Assembly (NCBI GenBank): GCA_023388235.1
Contig: JAEWGQ010000415.1
Location: 1 to 10,306 of the forward strand
DNA length: 10,306 nucleotides
From: Actinomycetes bacterium
Lineage (GTDB): Bacteria > Actinomycetota > Actinomycetes > Actinomycetales > Cellulomonadaceae
Reading direction: 5' to 3'
In this document: positions 1-5,128 of the stretch, in pieces
Position numbering within the stretch: position 1 is the first letter of the stretch
Layout: every line of letters starts with the position of its first letter
Notes under the pieces: generated by a model
What the model was told of the DNA's origin: nothing
The model's database searches: none
Seen by the model: only the letters and a program-made list of their open reading frames with translations
Made by a program: the position numbers and the translations under genes

Positions 1-447
1 CCGCGCGCGACGTCCCGCGGGCGCGCGGCGGACGACCCGGCCCTGCTGGACGAGCTGCTGGCGATGCCGCGGGCGCACCTGCTCGTCGACGGCTACAACG
101 TCTCGAAGCTCGCGTGGCCCGACCAGCCGCTCGCGGAGCAGCGCCGCCGGCTCACCGAGCGGCTCGCCAACCTCGCGGGCCGGTCGGGCGCGGAGGTGAC
201 GTGCTGCTTCGACGGCCGGGACGCGGCGCCCGCGGACCGCGCCCCGTCGGCCCCGCGCGGCGTGCGCGTGCTGTTCTCGCAGGGGGAGATCGCCGACGAC
301 CTGCTGCGCCGGCTGGTGCGCGCGGAGCCGCCGGGCCGGGTGGTGCTGGCCGTGACGAGCGACCGCGCGCTCGCCGCGGACCTCGAGGCGGCCGGGGCGC
401 GGGTGCTGCCCTCACCCGCGCTGGTCGGCCGCCTCGGCCGGCTCTGA
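1..447 (+). CDS. NYN (YacP/PIN-like) domain RNA-binding/nuclease protein, 3' part
   Basis: The frame is open from base 1, so the gene begins upstream and only its last 148 residues are present. An internal ATG at 64 lies just before the conserved core and is probably not the true start. The visible part is a NYN domain: HLLVDGYNV (residues 26-34, D30 and N33), CCFDG (68-72, D71), FSQGEIADD (92-100, D99 and D100) and VTSDR (118-122, D121). These spaced acidic residues are the metal-binding set expected of PIN/NYN nucleases of the YacP type, which act on RNA. Actinobacterial members carry an extra N-terminal region, here off the window, in keeping with the short stretch LLDELLA before the domain. 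The substrate is unknown. The gene converges on the acyl-CoA synthetase gene with six bases between the stop codons. The family assignment is firm; nuclease activity is inferred. Confidence 0.85.
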   Translation, partial: PRATSRGRAADDPALLDELLAMPRAHLLVDGYNVSKLAWPDQPLAEQRRRLTERLANLAGRSGAEVTCCFDGRDAAPADRAPSAPRGVRVLFSQGEIADDLLRRLVRAEPPGRVVLAVTSDRALAADLEAAGARVLPSPALVGRLGRL

Positions 448-457
448 CCGGCGTCAG
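444..457. terminator. Small hairpin holding both stop codons of convergent genes (weak terminator candidate)
   Basis: CTGAC (444-448) and GTCAG (453-457) are perfect inverted arms around a 4-base loop. The TGA of the NYN gene lies in the left arm and the TGA of fadD, read on the other strand, in the right arm. The stem is only 5 bp and no T-run follows on either side, so its role as a terminator is doubtful. No better candidate lies between the two genes. Confidence 0.2.
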
Positions 458-2265
458 CCCGCCTGGTCCCCGGCGTAGATCGCCTCGACGTCCGTCGCGA
501 AGTCCTTGAGCACGTGCGTCCGCCGCACGCTGAGCTTCGGCGTGAGGTGGCCGCTCGCGATCGTGAGGTCGCGCTCGAGGATGCGGTACTTGCGGATGGA
601 CTCGGCGCGGGAGACGGCGCGGTTCGCCCGCTCGACGCCCTGGTCGATCGACGCGAGCACCTCGGGGTCGCGCGCCGCCTCGGCGACGGTGAGCTCCGGC
701 CGGCCGTGCGCGGCGCACCAGCCGGGCAGCCCCTCGGCGTCGAGGGTGACGAGCGCGCCGATGAACGGCCGGCCGTCGCCGACCACCACCACCTGGCTGA
801 TGAGCGGGTGGGCGCGCAGCCGGTCCTCGAGCACGGCGGGCGCGACGTTCTTGCCGCCCGCGGTCACGATGATCTCCTTCTTGCGCCCGGTGATCCGCAG
901 GTAGCCGTCGGCGTCGAGCGAGCCGAGGTCGCCGGTACGGAACCAGCCGTCGTCGAACGCCTCGCCGGTCGCGACGGGGTTGCCGTGGTAGCGCCCGAAC
1001 ACCTGGGGGCCGCGCACCTCGACCTCGCCGTCGTCGGCGATGCGCACGGACGTGCCGGGCAGCGGCGGGCCGACGGTGCCGATCCGGGTGCGCGCGGGCA
1101 GGTTCACCGTCGCCGGCGCGGTGGTCTCGGTCAGCCCGTAGCCCTCGAGCACGCGCACCCCGATGCCGCGGAAGAAGTGCCCGAGCCGCTCGCCGAGCGG
1201 GGCGCCGCCCGAGATCGCCCACTCGACGCGCCCGCCCATGGCGTCGCGGAGCTTGTGGAACACGAGCTTGTCCGCGACCGCGTGCTGCACGCGCAGGCCG
1301 ATCCCGGGGCCGCCCTCGTCCAGGGCGCGGGAGTACGCGATCGCCGTGCGCGCCGCCCACTGGAAGATGCGCCGCTTGCCGCCGGCGGCGGCCTTCTGCT
1401 CGGCGGAGTTGTACACCTTCTCGAACACGCGCGGCACCGACAGGATGAACGTCGGCCGGAACTCGCCGAGGTCCTGCAGGAGCTGCTTGGTGTCCGGGGT
1501 GTGGCCCAGGACGGACCCGGCGGGCATGCACAGCACCTCGACGAAGCGGGCGAACACGTGCGCCAGCGGCATGAACAGCAGGGTGCGGGACCCGGGGGTG
1601 GACACGACCTCGTGCAGGCCCTCGACGGCGTTGCGCGCGAGGACGGAGAAGTTGCCGTGCGTGAGCTCCACGCCCTTGGGCCGCCCGGTGGTGCCGGACG
1701 TGTAGATCAGCGTGGCGAGGTCGTCCCGGCCGGCCAGCCGGCGGCGCCGGTCGATCTCGGCGTCCGGGACGTCGGCGCCCTCGGCGGCGAGCCGGTCGAC
1801 GGCGCCGTCGTCGATGACCAGCACGTCCTGGAGCAGCGGGGCCTCGGGCCGCACCTCCGCGACCGTGGCGGCGTGCTCGGCGCTCTCCACCACCAGGAGC
1901 GTCACGGCGGCGTCGGTGAGGATCCAGTGCACCTGCTCCGCGGAGGAGGTCTCGTACACGGGCACCGGCACGGCGCCGGCGCTCCAGAGGGCCCAGTCGA
2001 GCAGCGTCCACTCGTACCGGGTGCGGGACATGATGCCGACGCGGTCGCCGGGGGCGACGCCGCGGGCGACGAAGCCGCGGGCGACGTCGCGCACGCGGCG
2101 GTCGAAGGCCCGGGCGCTCACGGTGTGCCACGTGGTGCCGGTGCCGGGGGTCTTGTACTCGATGAGCGGGCCGTCGCCGGTGGCGGCCACGCGGGCGGCG
2201 AGCAGGTCGAGCAGGTTCTCCTGCGGCCCGGCGTCGACGAGCAGGGGCGTGCTGAACTCCTCCAT
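454..2265 (-). CDS. fadD15: Long-chain fatty-acid--CoA ligase (AMP-dependent synthetase), FadD15 type
   Basis: A 603-residue adenylate-forming enzyme that activates long-chain fatty acids with ATP and CoA to acyl-CoA, feeding membrane lipid synthesis or beta-oxidation at the inner face of the membrane. The adenylation-domain motifs are in order: P-loop LIYTSGTTGRPKG (186-198), EGYGLTET (374-381), TGDLG (444-448, D446 for ribose), hinge GRKKEIIVTAGGKN (460-473), and LTPKLS near the C-terminus with K577 as the presumed adenylation lysine. The length fits the roughly 600-residue bacterial long-chain group. The ATG at 2265 is preceded by GGAG eight bases upstream. It is transcribed divergently from the glucokinase gene, with a DosR-like box and a TATGCT hexamer just upstream. 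FadD15 naming rests on resemblance and on the aroG/plsC/kinase neighbourhood. The exact chain-length preference cannot be read from the sequence. Confidence 0.93.
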   Translation of the reverse strand: MEEFSTPLLVDAGPQENLLDLLAARVAATGDGPLIEYKTPGTGTTWHTVSARAFDRRVRDVARGFVARGVAPGDRVGIMSRTRYEWTLLDWALWSAGAVPVPVYETSSAEQVHWILTDAAVTLLVVESAEHAATVAEVRPEAPLLQDVLVIDDGAVDRLAAEGADVPDAEIDRRRRLAGRDDLATLIYTSGTTGRPKGVELTHGNFSVLARNAVEGLHEVVSTPGSRTLLFMPLAHVFARFVEVLCMPAGSVLGHTPDTKQLLQDLGEFRPTFILSVPRVFEKVYNSAEQKAAAGGKRRIFQWAARTAIAYSRALDEGGPGIGLRVQHAVADKLVFHKLRDAMGGRVEWAISGGAPLGERLGHFFRGIGVRVLEGYGLTETTAPATVNLPARTRIGTVGPPLPGTSVRIADDGEVEVRGPQVFGRYHGNPVATGEAFDDGWFRTGDLGSLDADGYLRITGRKKEIIVTAGGKNVAPAVLEDRLRAHPLISQVVVVGDGRPFIGALVTLDAEGLPGWCAAHGRPELTVAEAARDPEVLASIDQGVERANRAVSRAESIRKYRILERDLTIASGHLTPKLSVRRTHVLKDFATDVEAIYAGDQAG

Positions 2266-2303
2266 GGTTCTGGCTCCATCGTCAGAGGTCGGAAGGTGTC
2301 GGC

Positions 2304-2309
2304 AGCATA
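2304..2309 (-). promoter_or_regulatory. Possible -10 hexamer for fadD
   Basis: On the minus strand this reads TATGCT, close to TATAAT, about 38 bases upstream of the fadD ATG. No good -35 lies 16-18 bases further up; the DosR-like dyad occupies the spacer and -35 side instead. That would fit a promoter controlled by a bound regulator. Confidence 0.35.
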
Positions 2310-2310
2310 A

Positions 2311-2324
2311 GGGACTTTGGTCCT
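2311..2324. promoter_or_regulatory. DosR/DevR-like inverted-repeat box between fadD and glkA
   Basis: GGGACTTTGGTCCT has the 5+4+5 architecture of the mycobacterial DosR box (core GGGACTWWAGTCCC) and agrees with it at 12 of 14 positions; the outer half-sites are GGGAC and GTCCT. It sits 46-59 bases upstream of the fadD ATG and about 210 bases upstream of the glucokinase ATG, so fadD is the likelier target. DosR-type response regulators answer to hypoxia and redox stress. No such regulator is in this window, so binding is inferred from the motif alone. Confidence 0.5.
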
Positions 2325-2338
2325 AGACGCAGGCGTCT
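2325..2338. repeat. Perfect 6-bp inverted repeat abutting the DosR-like box
   Basis: AGACGC and GCGTCT flank a 2-base spacer (AG). The dyad begins at the base after the DosR-like box ends. It may be a separate operator or half of a composite site. I do not recognise the cognate factor. Confidence 0.4.
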
Positions 2339-2362
2339 GCCCGGCGGGTCACCCGTCCGGGC
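2339..2362. repeat. Imperfect 24-bp dyad, third in a contiguous series
   Basis: The inner arms CGGGT and ACCCG (2345-2349, 2351-2355) surround one base. The outer arms GCCCGG and CCGGGC (2339-2344, 2357-2362) extend the dyad, with a single unpaired T at 2356. It follows directly on the previous dyad. In RNA it could fold as a hairpin, in DNA it could be an operator; the sequence does not decide between them. Confidence 0.35.
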
Positions 2363-2420
2363 ACGGGACGCACGCCGCGCGCCCGTGGGAGCGCGTGCAC
2401 GGTTTGCCCGGTGCGCGCGC

Positions 2421-2426
2421 TAGCGT
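2421..2426 (+). promoter_or_regulatory. Weak -10 candidate for glucokinase
   Basis: TAGCGT fits the actinobacterial TAnnnT pattern and would give a leader of roughly 100 bases before the ATG at 2535. TTGCCC at 2404-2409 looks like a -35 but is only 11 bases away, so the promoter is poorly supported. The leader would contain a self-complementary GCCGGCC-rich stretch (2461-2490, arms GCGCGGC/GCCGCGC). Confidence 0.2.
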
Positions 2427-2534
2427 GGGGTCGCACGCGCGCGACGCCGCCGCCCCACCGGCGCGGCTGCTGCCGGCCGGCCGGCCGCGCGCCATCGTGC
2501 GGGACGCACATCCACGACGCGGAAGCGGGGAAGC

Positions 2535-3479
2535 ATGCACGCCATCGGTGTGGACATCGGCGGGACCAAGATCGCCGCCGGTGTGGTCGACGAGGACGGC
2601 CGGATCATCGCCAAGACCCGGCGCGACACCGACCCCCGCGACTCCGCGAGCGTCGACCGGGGCGTGATCGAGGCGTGCCAGGAGCTCGCCGAGCAGCACG
2701 AGGTCGGCGCCATCGGCCTCGCGGCCCCCGGCTTCATCGCGGCCGACCAGACCACCGTGCTGTTCACCCCGAACCTCCCGTGGCGCGAGCACCCCCTGCG
2801 CGACATCGTCGCGAAGGAGCTCGGCGAGGACGTGCGCATCGTCGTGGAGAACGACGCCAACGCCGCCGGCTGGGCCGAGTTCGCGTTCGGCGCCGCCCGC
2901 GACGTGCAGGACATGCTGCTGCTGACGATCGGCACCGGCCTCGGCGGCGCGCTCGTCGTCGGCGGCAACCTCATCCGCGGCGCCTGGGGCGTGGCGGCGG
3001 AGGTCGGCCACATGCGCGTCGTCCCGGGCGGGCACTACTGCGGCTGCGGCCACGAGGGCTGCTGGGAGCAGTACGCGTCGGGCAGCGCCCTGGTGCGCGA
3101 CGCCCAGGCGGCGCTCATCACGCAGCCCGAGCGCGGCGCGCGCCTGCTCGAGCTCGCGGGCGGCGACGCCGACGAGCTCACCGGCCCCCAGGTCACCCAG
3201 GCCGCGCAGGAGGGCGACCCGCTCGCCGTCGAGCTGCTCGCCGAGCTCGGCCGGTGGATCGGCGAGGGCTCCGCGTCCGTCGCCGCGCTGCTGGACCCCG
3301 CGATCGTCGTGATCGGCGGCGGCGTCAGCGCGGCCGGCGACCTGCTGCTCGCCCCGGCGCGCAACGCGTTCCTCGACCAGCTCTCGGCCCGCGGGCACCG
3401 GCCCGAGGCGAGCTTCGCGCTGGCCTCCATGGGCAACGACGCCGGCATCGTCGGCGCGGCGGACCTCGCCCGCCGCTGA
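2535..3479 (+). CDS. glkA: ROK-family glucokinase
   Basis: A 314-residue cytosolic ROK kinase that phosphorylates glucose to glucose 6-phosphate. Visible motifs are the N-terminal phosphate loop DIGGTKI (7-13), ENDANAA (105-111) with D107 as presumed catalytic base, IGTGLGG (132-138), EVGH (156-159), and the zinc cluster CGCGHEGCWE (169-178) with C169, C171 and C176 joining H159. The Streptomyces GlkA family has about the same length and the same motifs. There is no N-terminal helix-turn-helix, so this is an enzyme and not a ROK repressor. The ATG is preceded by purine-rich GGAAGCGGGGAAG (2521-2533). The gene stands alone on its strand, divergent from fadD and convergent with a membrane-protein gene. 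Glucose is the likely substrate from family resemblance; other hexoses, or polyphosphate as phosphoryl donor, cannot be excluded from sequence. Confidence 0.92.
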   Translation: MHAIGVDIGGTKIAAGVVDEDGRIIAKTRRDTDPRDSASVDRGVIEACQELAEQHEVGAIGLAAPGFIAADQTTVLFTPNLPWREHPLRDIVAKELGEDVRIVVENDANAAGWAEFAFGAARDVQDMLLLTIGTGLGGALVVGGNLIRGAWGVAAEVGHMRVVPGGHYCGCGHEGCWEQYASGSALVRDAQAALITQPERGARLLELAGGDADELTGPQVTQAAQEGDPLAVELLAELGRWIGEGSASVAALLDPAIVVIGGGVSAAGDLLLAPARNAFLDQLSARGHRPEASFALASMGNDAGIVGAADLARR

Positions 3480-3493
3480 GCACCCCGCCCGGG

Positions 3494-3519
3494 CGGCGCG
3501 GTCCTAGACGACCGCGCCG
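3494..3519. terminator. Hairpin between glkA and the membrane-protein gene (bidirectional terminator candidate)
   Basis: A perfect 10-bp stem (3494-3503 with 3510-3519) closes on the 6-base loop CTAGAC. It starts 15 bases after the glucokinase stop, and the loop contains the stop codon of the opposite-strand gene (3504-3506). The stem is almost all G/C, but no T-run follows on either strand, as is common in actinobacteria. A further palindrome, CCGCCCGGGCGG, lies at 3485-3496. Confidence 0.5.
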
Positions 3520-4136
3520 TCCGAGTCGTCGTGGTCGTCGTCGCGCCGGTGCGGCATCCGCCACAGCAGCAGCACCATGCCGAGCAGGAACACCGCGACC
3601 GACGCCTGGACCAGCGCGGGCGGCGCGTCGCGCCAGCCGACCAGCACCACGAGCCACAGCAGGGGCATGCCGCCCACCGCGAACCAGGCCATCGTGAGCA
3701 GCGGGTCGCCGCCGAGCACCGGCCCCGGGTCCGGCGGCTCGAAGTGCTCCGCCGCGTCGACGCGCCGCTCGGCGTCGTCCATCTGGTCGGTGGCGTCCCA
3801 GTCCCGGCCGGACAGCTCGCGCGGCACCGGCGGCGGCGCCGGCGCGTCCTCCCCGGCGCCCGGACGGGCGGGCCGCACGACCCGCCGGTCGTTCACCCAG
3901 GGCGCGACGGGGTAGGTTACGGCGGGACCGGACGACGTCCGCGGGTCGTCCTGACCGGTGGCGTCGGAGGTCTCGGGTCCGTCCGCCGGGCCCGGCCCGC
4001 CCTGCAGCTCCGCGACGATCGCGGCCCACTGCTCGTCGGTGACCGGGACGTCGGGGGAGCCGGGACCGCGCGCCTCGCCGCGCTCGTCCCCGTCGGGGGA
4101 CGGGTCGTCGGCGGGTCGATCGGGACGCGGGGCCAT
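3504..4136 (-). CDS. Conserved actinobacterial two-TM protein of unknown function
   Basis: A 210-residue protein with no enzymatic motif that I recognise. Residues 1-140 are hydrophilic and rich in P, D, G and A, probably disordered, with a short conserved-looking helix VTDEQWAAIVAEL (32-44) and an aromatic/proline patch EHFEPPDPGPVLGGDP (130-145) leading into the membrane. Two hydrophobic segments follow, about 146-168 and 174-192. The tail is RMPHRRDDDHDDSDGAVV, basic then acidic. The positive RMPHRR after the second segment suggests both ends lie in the cytoplasm. From memory, similar proteins sit beside glucokinase or plsC in other actinobacteria, with a helix-long linker-FxPPxPxP-two-TM layout; their function is unknown. 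No Shine-Dalgarno precedes the ATG. Instead TAGAGT ends six bases before it, which suggests a leaderless transcript. Existence as a gene is well supported; its role is not. Confidence 0.8.
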   Translation of the reverse strand: MAPRPDRPADDPSPDGDERGEARGPGSPDVPVTDEQWAAIVAELQGGPGPADGPETSDATGQDDPRTSSGPAVTYPVAPWVNDRRVVRPARPGAGEDAPAPPPVPRELSGRDWDATDQMDDAERRVDAAEHFEPPDPGPVLGGDPLLTMAWFAVGGMPLLWLVVLVGWRDAPPALVQASVAVFLLGMVLLLWRMPHRRDDDHDDSDGAVV

Positions 4137-4142
4137 GGCAGC

Positions 4143-4152
4143 ACTCTAGAGT
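4143..4152. promoter_or_regulatory. Symmetric bidirectional -10 element
   Basis: ACTCTAGAGT is a perfect 10-bp palindrome that presents TAGAGT on both strands. On the minus strand the hexamer (4148 to 4143) is followed by six bases and then the ATG of the membrane-protein gene, the classic leaderless spacing. On the plus strand the hexamer (4147-4152) would start plsC transcription near 4159, giving a leader of about 44 bases. No convincing -35 is visible on either side. Confidence 0.5.
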
Positions 4153-4164
4153 CGGTCCGACCGA
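4152..4164. promoter_or_regulatory. 13-bp dyad overlapping the predicted plsC start site (operator candidate)
   Basis: TCGGTC and GACCGA are perfect arms around one base. The dyad covers the predicted plsC transcription start and lies just upstream of the minus-strand -10, so a bound protein could affect both divergent genes. The factor is unknown. Confidence 0.3.
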
Positions 4165-4189
4165 GGGGCGCGGGTGCGCGCGCGAGGGC

Positions 4190-4195
4190 GAGAGG
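4190..4195 (+). promoter_or_regulatory. Ribosome binding site that decides the TTG start of plsC
   Basis: GAGAGG lies seven bases before TTG at 4203. The next in-frame ATG (4218) has no purine-rich stretch at a usable distance. The pfp gene uses the same GAGAGG element with eight-base spacing. Confidence 0.55.
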
Positions 4196-4202
4196 TGGCA
4201 GG

Positions 4203-4994
4203 TTGTTCTACTGGTTGATGAAGCGGGTGCTGATCGGCCCGCTGCTGCACCTGCTGTTCCGCCCGTGGGTGCGCGGCGCCGAGAACGTGCCCAGCAGCGG
4301 CGGGGCCATCCTCGCCAGCAACCACCTGGCCGTGATCGACTCGTTCTTCCTCCCGCTCGTGCTGGACCGCGAGATCGTCTTCATCGGCAAGAACGAGTAC
4401 TTCACCGGCCGCGGGCTCAAGGGCCGGCTGACCGCGGGCTTCATGCGCGGCGTCGGCACCATCCCCGTCGACCGCTCCGGGGGCAAGGCGTCCGAGGCGG
4501 CGCTGCGCACCGGCCTGCGGCGGCTCGAGGAGGGCAAGCTCTTCGGCATCTACCCCGAGGGCACCCGCAGCCCCGACGGGCGGCTGTACCGCGGCAAGAC
4601 CGGCGTGGCGCGCCTCGCGCTGGAGTCCGGCGCCCCGGTCATCCCCGTCGCGATGGTGGACACCGACAAGGCGCAGCCGCTCGGGCAGCGCCTGCCGCAC
4701 CCGCGCCGCATCGGCGTCGTCATCGGCGAGCCGCTGGACTTCAGCCGGTACCGGGGCATGGAGAACGACCGGTTCATCCTGCGCTCCGTCACCGACGAGA
4801 TCATGTACGCGCTCATGAGCCTGTCCGGCCAGGAGTACGTCGACATCTACGCCGCCACCCAGAAGGCCCGCATCGCCACGGGGCACCCCGCGGCGACCGG
4901 TCCGAGCGCGCCGGAGCCGACCGCGCCCGGCGGCCGCGCGGTGCCCGATGTCCAGCCTCCGGTCCCGCCGGAGGAGGACGCCCCGGCTCAGTAG
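4203..4994 (+). CDS. plsC: 1-acyl-sn-glycerol-3-phosphate acyltransferase (PlsC family)
   Basis: A 263-residue membrane-associated acyltransferase that transfers an acyl chain to lysophosphatidic acid to give phosphatidic acid, the precursor of membrane phospholipids. The family blocks are in order: NHLAVID (40-46, the HX4D catalytic pair H41 and D46), GTIPVDR (85-91), YPEGTRS (117-123, glycerol-phosphate binding) and VIPVAM (146-151). The N-terminus FYWLMKRVLIGPLLHLLFRP is hydrophobic and amphipathic, probably membrane-binding. Residues from about 225 on are a P/A/G/E-rich, likely disordered tail. I chose TTG at 4203 because GAGAGG precedes it and FYWLxK is the usual beginning in actinobacterial homologues; the open frame reaches much further upstream but that part is antisense to the membrane-protein gene. 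It could act on another lipid acceptor, since actinobacteria carry several PlsC paralogues. Confidence 0.9.
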   Translation: MFYWLMKRVLIGPLLHLLFRPWVRGAENVPSSGGAILASNHLAVIDSFFLPLVLDREIVFIGKNEYFTGRGLKGRLTAGFMRGVGTIPVDRSGGKASEAALRTGLRRLEEGKLFGIYPEGTRSPDGRLYRGKTGVARLALESGAPVIPVAMVDTDKAQPLGQRLPHPRRIGVVIGEPLDFSRYRGMENDRFILRSVTDEIMYALMSLSGQEYVDIYAATQKARIATGHPAATGPSAPEPTAPGGRAVPDVQPPVPPEEDAPAQ

Positions 4995-5005
4995 GATGAG
5001 CCCGA

Positions 5006-5028
5006 CCGCCGCGCCCGGTGCGCGGCGG
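5006..5028 (+). terminator. Terminator-like hairpin after plsC
   Basis: A perfect 9-bp stem (5006-5014 with 5020-5028) with a 5-base loop begins 12 bases after the plsC stop. It is all G/C and lacks a T-run. Its position suggests that it ends plsC transcription and separates it from the phosphofructokinase unit, although read-through is possible. Confidence 0.45.
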
Positions 5029-5033
5029 CACCC

Positions 5034-5047
5034 CGGACCTCGGTCCT
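5034..5047. promoter_or_regulatory. GGAC-N4-GTCC dyad upstream of pfp, similar to the fadD box
   Basis: CGGACCTCGGTCCT contains GGAC and GTCC four bases apart, the same half-sites and spacing as the box before fadD (GGACTTTGGTCC). Agreement with the DosR core is weaker, 9 of 14. Its centre is about 88 bases before the pfp ATG. A poor -10 (TTCAGT, 5071-5076) would place the centre near -42, a usual activator position. Confidence 0.3.
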
Positions 5048-5084
5048 GGTTCCGGGTCTCGTGCGTCGCGTTCAGTGGCGCGCG

Positions 5085-5102
5085 GGCTGGGGACCCCCAG
5101 CC
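5085..5102. promoter_or_regulatory. 18-bp inverted repeat just before the pfp ribosome binding site
   Basis: GGCTGGGGACCCCCAGCC has perfect 8-bp arms around AC and ends 12 bases before GAGAGG (5115-5120). As DNA it would be a strong operator. As RNA it would form a stable hairpin close to the translation start of pfp. No T-run follows, so a terminator is less likely. Confidence 0.4.
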
Positions 5103-5128
5103 GTGCTGATCAACGAGAGGTGTGTCTC

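Noticed and set aside
514..2310. A 598-codon open frame on the plus strand opposite fadD
   Set aside because: Its protein is a run of R, G, A, H and V with no motif, while the opposite strand carries all adenylation motifs. Long antisense frames are expected in very G/C-rich coding DNA.
2472..2485. GCCGGCCGGCCGGC self-complementary run as an operator or repeat element
   Set aside because: It is simple GGCC tandem sequence, common by chance at this G/C content. It may only add structure to the glkA leader.
2317..2667. Possible small gene in the fadD-glkA gap reading into glkA
   Set aside because: It overlaps the glucokinase start in another frame and has no recognisable domain. The gap is better read as regulatory.
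3933..3943. GGACGACGTCC as another GGAC/GTCC site
   Set aside because: The spacing is three and not four, and it lies inside the coding region of the two-TM protein.
3531..4202. An extended N-terminus for PlsC
   Set aside because: This part is antisense to the two-TM protein gene and has no family similarity. The acyltransferase family starts at FYWLMK, with a ribosome binding site before TTG 4203.
5018..5128. Upstream start for the phosphofructokinase
   Set aside because: Residues before the ATG at 5129 do not fit the family, and the stretch contains hairpins, an inverted repeat and the ribosome binding site.
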